Shown here: positions 60,164 through 64,000 of the stretch, in pieces
How the letters are laid out: the number at the start of each line of letters is the position of its first letter
How positions within the stretch are numbered: position 1 is the first letter of the stretch
Assembly: GCA_014240165.1 (NCBI GenBank)
Contig: JAAZXM010000003.1
Span: forward strand, 62,001 to 126,000
Origin: Myxococcales bacterium
Lineage (GTDB): Bacteria; Myxococcota_A; UBA9160; UBA4427
Direction: 5' to 3'
Length of the DNA stretch: 64,000 nucleotides
Notes under the pieces: model-generated
The model's input: the letters and a program-made list of their open reading frames with translations, nothing else
Database searches by the model: none
Told to the model about the DNA's origin: nothing
Position numbers and translations under genes: made by a program

Positions 60164-61351
60164 ATGCCGAAAGCAAGTTTCCTATGGGATGATCCCTTCC
60201 AACTCGAAGCTCAGTTGACCGACGAAGAGCGCATGGTGGCGGAAACCGCCCGCAGCTTCGCCCGGGATCGACTTCTGCCCAGGGTCGTGGAAGATTTTCG
60301 GGAGGAGAGCTTCGATCCCAATCTCATGCGTGAATTTGGCGAAGTGGGCCTGCTGGGAGCGACGATTCCTGTCGAATACGGCGGCGCCGGCGTTTCGCAT
60401 GTGGCTTACGGGTTGGCTGCCCGGGAGATTGAAAGCATCGATTCGGGCTACCGCTCGGCCATGAGCGTTCAGTCTTCCCTGGTGATGCACCCGATCCATG
60501 CCTATGGCACAGAGGAGCAACGTCAGAAGTTCTTGCCTGGCCTCGCGACAGGCGAGTTGGTGGGGTGTTTCGGCCTGACGGAGTCCGATCACGGTTCGGA
60601 TCCGGGCTCGATGTCGACTCGGGCCGTTCCGGTGGAGGGCGGCTACCACCTGACGGGCTCGAAGATGTGGATCACGAACTCCCCGATCAGTGATCTGGCG
60701 GTGGTCTGGGCGAAACTCGACGGGGAGATTCGCGGATTCGTGGTGGAGCGTGAGAACGCGGGCCCGGGTTTCACGACGCCCAAGATCGAAGGCAAGCTCT
60801 CGCTCAGGGCTTCGATTACGGGTTCCATCATGCTCGACAATGCCTTCGTGCCCGAGGAGAACCTCTTTCCGAAGATCAGCGGCCTCGGTGGCCCCTTCGG
60901 CTGCCTCAACAAGGCCCGTTATGGCATTTCCTGGGGTGCACTGGGTGCCGCCGAATTTTGTTGGCAGGCGGCCCGGGAGTACACCCTGGCGCGCAAGCAA
61001 TTCGGCCGGCCCCTGGCCGCGAATCAATTGATTCAGCTGAAATTGGCCGACATGCAGACAGAGATCGCTCTGGGCTTTCAGTCCTGTCTTCGCGTGGGGC
61101 GGATGCTCGACGAGGGAACCTGCGCGCCGGAGAATATCTCCCTGATCAAACGCAACTCGTGTGGCAAGGCGTTGGCCATGGTGCGACAGGCGCGGGATAT
61201 GCACGGAGGCAACGGAATCAGCGAGGAATATCATGTGATGCGCCACCTGATGAACCTCGAGACCGTAAACACCTACGAGGGAACGCATGATATCCACGCC
61301 TTGATCCTGGGCCGGGCGCAAACGGGATTGCAGGCTTTCACGGGCGCCTGA
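60164..61351 (+). CDS. gcdH: Glutaryl-CoA dehydrogenase-like acyl-CoA dehydrogenase
   Basis: This 395-residue protein has the full glutaryl-CoA dehydrogenase pattern: [16 protein letters not shown] with the substrate-binding Arg, [27 protein letters not shown], and the catalytic Glu372 in [16 protein letters not shown]. It oxidises and normally decarboxylates glutaryl-CoA to crotonyl-CoA, a step of lysine, tryptophan and aromatic degradation. The ATG at 60164 has AAAGG upstream and gives the normal family length. Directly before it is a tandem 13-bp repeat array. The split xdhC and mocA genes follow. Confidence 0.92.
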   Translation: MPKASFLWDDPFQLEAQLTDEERMVAETARSFARDRLLPRVVEDFREESFDPNLMREFGEVGLLGATIPVEYGGAGVSHVAYGLAAREIESIDSGYRSAMSVQSSLVMHPIHAYGTEEQRQKFLPGLATGELVGCFGLTESDHGSDPGSMSTRAVPVEGGYHLTGSKMWITNSPISDLAVVWAKLDGEIRGFVVERENAGPGFTTPKIEGKLSLRASITGSIMLDNAFVPEENLFPKISGLGGPFGCLNKARYGISWGALGAAEFCWQAAREYTLARKQFGRPLAANQLIQLKLADMQTEIALGFQSCLRVGRMLDEGTCAPENISLIKRNSCGKALAMVRQARDMHGGNGISEEYHVMRHLMNLETVNTYEGTHDIHALILGRAQTGLQAFTGA

Positions 61352-61437
61352 GCGGGATTCCCGACCAGACCCGGTACCGGCGCGGCCTGAACCGCCGCCT
61401 GGGGGCGTTGCGTCACTGAGATGGGGAAGAAGGACGA

Positions 61438-61773
61438 GTGGACAAGCAAACGACCCCAGAAGCGGGTGATGTGCTGGAGCAGGCTGCCGACTGGCATAAA
61501 GAAGGCGAGGGGGTGGCGATTGCTACGGTCACGAAGACCTGGGGCTCCTCTCCTCGACCCCCGGGAAGTCAACTCGTCATCAATGCGAAGGGCGAGTTCA
61601 GGGGGTCGGTTTCCGGCGGCTGCATCGAAGGCGCTGTCGTGAGCGAGGCCGCCGGGGTGATCGAGACGGGCGAGAGCCGCATCCTGCACTTCGGGGTGAC
61701 GAACGAAATGGCCTGGGAAGTCGGCCTGGCCTGCGGCGGCGAGGTCGAGATCTACCTGGAAAAGTTGTCTTGA
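61438..61773 (+). CDS. XdhC/CoxI family protein, N-terminal domain only
   Basis: This 111-residue protein corresponds to the XdhC_CoxI N-terminal domain: GVAIATVTKTWGSSPRPPGSQLVI and the SVSGGCIEGAVV motif with its Cys, then ACGGEVEIYLE. XdhC-type proteins bind molybdenum cofactor and help insert its sulfurated form into xanthine-dehydrogenase-family enzymes. The usual C-terminal Rossmann domain is encoded by the next gene. The start is GTG at 61438 with AAGGA nearby. Its stop overlaps the downstream start (TTGA). Confidence 0.88.
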   Translation: MDKQTTPEAGDVLEQAADWHKEGEGVAIATVTKTWGSSPRPPGSQLVINAKGEFRGSVSGGCIEGAVVSEAAGVIETGESRILHFGVTNEMAWEVGLACGGEVEIYLEKLS

Positions 61774-62465
61774 AGGCGGGAACGCTGGATCGGCTGCTCG
61801 CGGACCGCCGGGCCAAGCGTTCCGTTGCTCTGGTGACCCGCTTGGAAGATGGCTTCGCCGCATTGCTTCATCCGGGTGATCGCGCGGCAGAGGGTGTTCC
61901 CCGAGAAGTCGTGGTCGAGGCGCTCCGCGCTCTGGCCAAGGGTCAGTCGCTTCCATTCGAACAGGACGAAGGGACCTACTTCATTCGAAGCTTCATCCCC
62001 GATCCGCGGATGGTGATTGTGGGCGCCGTACATATCGCCCAAAGCCTGGCGGAGATGGCGCGGCTCGCTGGCTTCCACGTGGTGGTGGTCGACCCGCGGC
62101 AGGCCTTTGCGCGCTCCGACCGCTTCGTGGGAATCGAGATCTCCACCGATTGGCCAGGCCAGGCCCTGGAGGAGCTCGAGCTCGATCGGCGAACCGCGGT
62201 GGTGACGCTCACCCACGACCCGAAATTGGACGACCCGGCCCTCGACGCGGCTCTGGCCTCGCCGGCATTCTATATCGGTTCCCTGGGCTCGAAGAAGACC
62301 CACCGCGCCCGTTTGGAAAGATTGGCCAGTCGCGGCTTCGCCGAGGCCGATCGGGAGCGGATTCGCGGGCCAGTGGGGCTCTCCATCGGTTCCGTGACCC
62401 CGGCGGAGATCGCGGTCTCGATCCTGGCCGAGGTTATCGGGGCTCTGCGAAGCGGTTCGTCATGA
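61770..62465 (+). CDS. XdhC C-terminal Rossmann-domain protein
   Basis: This 231-residue protein matches the XdhC_C domain: RMVIVGAVHIAQSLAEMARLAGF as nucleotide-binding loop, VVVDPRQAFARSDRF, VVTLTHDPKLDDPAL, YIGSLGSKKTHRARL and GLSIGSVTPAEIAVSILAEV. Together with the preceding 111-residue protein it makes a complete XdhC in two chains. The start is TTG at 61770, overlapping the upstream stop, and translational coupling is likely. Its own stop overlaps the mocA ATG. It should act in the cytoplasm in maturation of a molybdenum hydroxylase, none of which is in the window. Confidence 0.88.
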   Translation: MKAGTLDRLLADRRAKRSVALVTRLEDGFAALLHPGDRAAEGVPREVVVEALRALAKGQSLPFEQDEGTYFIRSFIPDPRMVIVGAVHIAQSLAEMARLAGFHVVVVDPRQAFARSDRFVGIEISTDWPGQALEELELDRRTAVVTLTHDPKLDDPALDAALASPAFYIGSLGSKKTHRARLERLASRGFAEADRERIRGPVGLSIGSVTPAEIAVSILAEVIGALRSGSS

Positions 62466-63073
62466 CGGATCCCCGCGTGACGGCGGTGATTCTGGCAGCG
62501 GGCTCTTCGCGTCGGATGGGTTCTTCCAACAAATTGCTGCTGCCCGTTGAGGGCAAGCCGATGCTGATCCATGTCGTGGAGTCTGCGTTGGCCTCGGGCC
62601 TGACGGCCGTTCGGGTGGTGACCGGCCACGAAGCGGATCGCGTCAGCGGGCTTTTACGGGATTATCCGCTTGAAATCGTGCACAACGAGGATTTTGCCGA
62701 GGGGTTGAGCAGTTCCTTGCGCTCGGGTCTCGTTTCCCTTGATCAAGACACCGACGCGGCATTGATTTGTCTCGGCGACATGCCCTGGGTACGGGCGGGC
62801 CAGCTTCGAAGTCTGGTGGACCGGTTCGCCTCGGATGGGTCGCGTCCGATTTGTGTCCCGGTTCATGGAGATCGGCAGGGTAATCCCGTTCTTTGGCCCA
62901 GACGTTTCTTCGATGCGATCTGCCGTTTGCGCGGGGATGTGGGGGCGCGCAGCTTGCTGACTCAATACGCAGACGAAATTGCCCGGGTCGATATCGATCA
63001 CGATGGCGTGATTGTGGATATTGATGACACGGATGCCTTGCGGCAGCAGGAGGGCCGGAACGCCGAGGGTTGA
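62462..63073 (+). CDS. mocA: Molybdenum cofactor cytidylyltransferase/nucleotidyltransferase
   Basis: This 203-residue NTP-transferase has the N-terminal signature VILAAGSSRRMGSSNKLLLPVEGKPML and later CLGDMPWVRAGQL with the metal-binding Asp. GNPVLWPRRFF and GDVGARSLL are also typical of MocA/MobA-like proteins acting for the xanthine-dehydrogenase family. MocA attaches CMP to molybdopterin to make MCD. It overlaps the XdhC C-domain gene by four bases (ATGA). This makes a three-gene cofactor unit for a molybdenum hydroxylase. Confidence 0.9.
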   Translation: MTDPRVTAVILAAGSSRRMGSSNKLLLPVEGKPMLIHVVESALASGLTAVRVVTGHEADRVSGLLRDYPLEIVHNEDFAEGLSSSLRSGLVSLDQDTDAALICLGDMPWVRAGQLRSLVDRFASDGSRPICVPVHGDRQGNPVLWPRRFFDAICRLRGDVGARSLLTQYADEIARVDIDHDGVIVDIDDTDALRQQEGRNAEG

Positions 63074-63111
63074 TTTCCTCCCCGCTCGGCTCGGCTAGAG
63101 TGGCTCTCAGA

Positions 63112-63753
63112 ATGAGGTCGAGTGAGGTCGCTTCCCAGAGTGCAAGTAGAGCCCGCCGGATAGGGGGGCCGCGGATCGCGTGGCTGGCCCTGGGACTTCT
63201 CGGGTCCATGTGCGTCATCTGCCTCTGGGCGGGAGGGGGTGGCGAGGAAGGAATTCGTGTAGGCATTCGGGCCACGGCCCGCACCACGGCGCTGCTTTTG
63301 GCCGTTGTGTTTTGTTCCTCGGCGCTGCAGCGCCTCTTTCCCCATCCTTGGACGCTTTTGCTTCGCGTCAATCGGCGCTACCTGGGCGTTTCCACAGCGG
63401 TCTCCCACGGCTATCACCTGGCCCTCCTGGTCGCTCTCTATGCGCTCTGGGTGAGCGAACCGCCTTCGATTCTCACCCTGGCGGGCGGCGGATTCGTCAG
63501 TTTGATGCTCCTGTTCTTGGCTGCGACTTCGACCAATGCCTCGCAGCGACGATTGGGTGCGAATTGGCGGCGGCTCCATCTGTTGGGGATCTGGAGCGCC
63601 TGGGTGGTGTTCGCTGGCGCCTATTTCCCCCAAGCGCTGGACGATCCCCTGGCCGGAACGATCAGCATCGCTCTACTGATTTCCGTTGGGCTTCGCGTCT
63701 GGGCTTCTGGCCGAACTGTCCGGCCGCATTCATGGGAAGGATTGCAGAAATGA
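63112..63753 (+). CDS. Membrane protein, ferric-reductase-like (MsrQ-type) helices
   Basis: This 213-residue protein has about six hydrophobic helices. Paired His residues (VSHGYHLALLVALYALW, and RRLHLLGIWSAWVVF) are spaced like heme ligands of the ferric reductase-like transmembrane domain, as in MsrQ. It may be a heme-b electron carrier in the inner membrane. I chose the ATG at 63112; a TTG at 63070 that overlaps the mocA stop (TTGA) is also possible. The stop overlaps the next start as ATGA. Confidence 0.7.
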   Translation: MRSSEVASQSASRARRIGGPRIAWLALGLLGSMCVICLWAGGGGEEGIRVGIRATARTTALLLAVVFCSSALQRLFPHPWTLLLRVNRRYLGVSTAVSHGYHLALLVALYALWVSEPPSILTLAGGGFVSLMLLFLAATSTNASQRRLGANWRRLHLLGIWSAWVVFAGAYFPQALDDPLAGTISIALLISVGLRVWASGRTVRPHSWEGLQK

Positions 63754-64000
63754 AGGTGACTCGGATTTACACCGGGGCAGACAACGAATCCCATTTCGAA
63801 GAGATTGAAATCGACTTGAAGGATCTCGGGATGATTGGCCGGATCTCGGCCCTGGAGCCCGCCTCGGGAATCGTGTTTCGTGAGACGGAGGGTGATTACG
63901 ATTTCGAATTCCACAACGCGCCACGCAGGCAATACGTGATCAATCTCGACGCGGCGGTGGAATTGGAAACCGGCGATGGGACCAAGCGCGTATTGGGTCC
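63750..64000 (+). CDS. Hypothetical protein, possibly cupin-like (3' partial)
   Basis: The frame starts with an ATG overlapping the stop of the preceding gene (ATGA) and stays open to the window end, giving 83 residues. It begins MKVTRIYTGADNESHFEEIE and contains strand-like YDFEFHNAPRRQYVINLDAAVELE. The HNAPRRQYVINLDG-like pattern is seen in small cupin-type proteins of unknown function. The assignment is tentative because the end is missing. Confidence 0.65.
   Translation, partial: MKVTRIYTGADNESHFEEIEIDLKDLGMIGRISALEPASGIVFRETEGDYDFEFHNAPRRQYVINLDAAVELETGDGTKRVLG

Noticed and set aside
61371..61380. Perfect 10-bp palindrome CCGGTACCGG
   Set aside because: It is too short and too GC-rich to be notable in this genome and has no clear relation to a promoter or terminator.
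1..64000. Search for CRISPR arrays, tRNA genes, insertion sequences and phage genes
   Set aside because: I saw no regularly spaced repeats with unique spacers, no cloverleaf with CCA-type end, and no transposase or integrase motifs. The two short repeat arrays have no spacers.

Overview
This is a 64 kb, GC-rich, densely coding stretch of a bacterial chromosome. The content suggests a Gram-negative, aerobic, catabolically versatile organism. It has an AsmA-like envelope protein, many lipoprotein signals, a PEP-CTERM-like sorting motif, F420/LLM-type oxidoreductases, several acyl-CoA dehydrogenases, CaiB/BaiF CoA-transferases, Rieske oxygenases, a P450 and DUF1214 proteins. That mix is typical of Myxococcota/'Deltaproteobacteria'-like or Binatota-like environmental lineages, but this is inference from gene content, because the only phylogenetic marker present is metG. 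I saw no tRNA, rRNA, CRISPR array, insertion sequence or prophage.

Layout. 1-3.2 kb: the C-terminal part of a multicopper oxidase, followed by a single polypeptide joining SCO1, cytochrome c and PCuAC copper-chaperone modules. 3.3-6.3 kb (minus): two adjacent acyl-CoA dehydrogenases, one with and one without a visible catalytic Glu, and a DUF2147 protein. 6.5-12.2 kb: a stand-alone molybdopterin oxidoreductase, a DUF1214 protein and an amidohydrolase. 12.5-18.5 kb: two LLM oxidoreductases, a carboxyltransferase, an MFS transporter and a P450. 18.6-20.2 kb: metG. 20.5-24.9 kb: a beta-oxidation-like operon (SDR dehydrogenase, thiolase, MaoC hydratase, CoA-transferase/hydrolase) behind a candidate operator and promoter. 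25-30 kb: a small membrane protein behind a G10 tract, a CoA-transferase with a DUF1214 protein, and a ClC transporter with an unusual C-terminal domain. 30-45 kb: mostly envelope functions (AsmA, secreted repeat protein, sulfatase-like lipoprotein, polytopic membrane protein, YihY, PEP-CTERM/SGNH protein), plus an amidase and glutamate decarboxylase. 45-52.5 kb: a DsbA-like lipoprotein without its cysteines, a carnitine-dehydrogenase-like enzyme behind a leader ORF, an SDR, two Rieske oxygenases, an ABM-domain protein and an ACMSD-type amidohydrolase. 52.5-57.8 kb: a double CoA-transferase, then a four-gene MaoC/MaoC/thiolase/DUF35 set resembling the ChsH1-ChsH2-Ltp2 aldolase system of steroid side-chain degradation. 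57.9-64 kb: DUF3604 lipoprotein, glutaryl-CoA dehydrogenase behind a symmetric six-copy 13-bp repeat, a split XdhC, MocA, and two further genes, the last cut by the window end.

Taken together, the oxygenases (P450, two Rieske proteins, LLM enzymes), CoA activation and transfer proteins, a probable ACAD heteromer and a hydratase plus retro-aldolase set would support degradation of a branched or cyclic lipid such as a steroid or terpenoid. The substrate is not shown by the sequence. The observations most worth follow-up are the SCO-cytochrome-PCuAC fusion, the split ChsH/Ltp2/DUF35 cassette, the ClC fusion with a cysteine-less thioredoxin-like domain, the ORF containing an internal PEP-CTERM-like signal, and the mirror-ordered 13-bp repeats.
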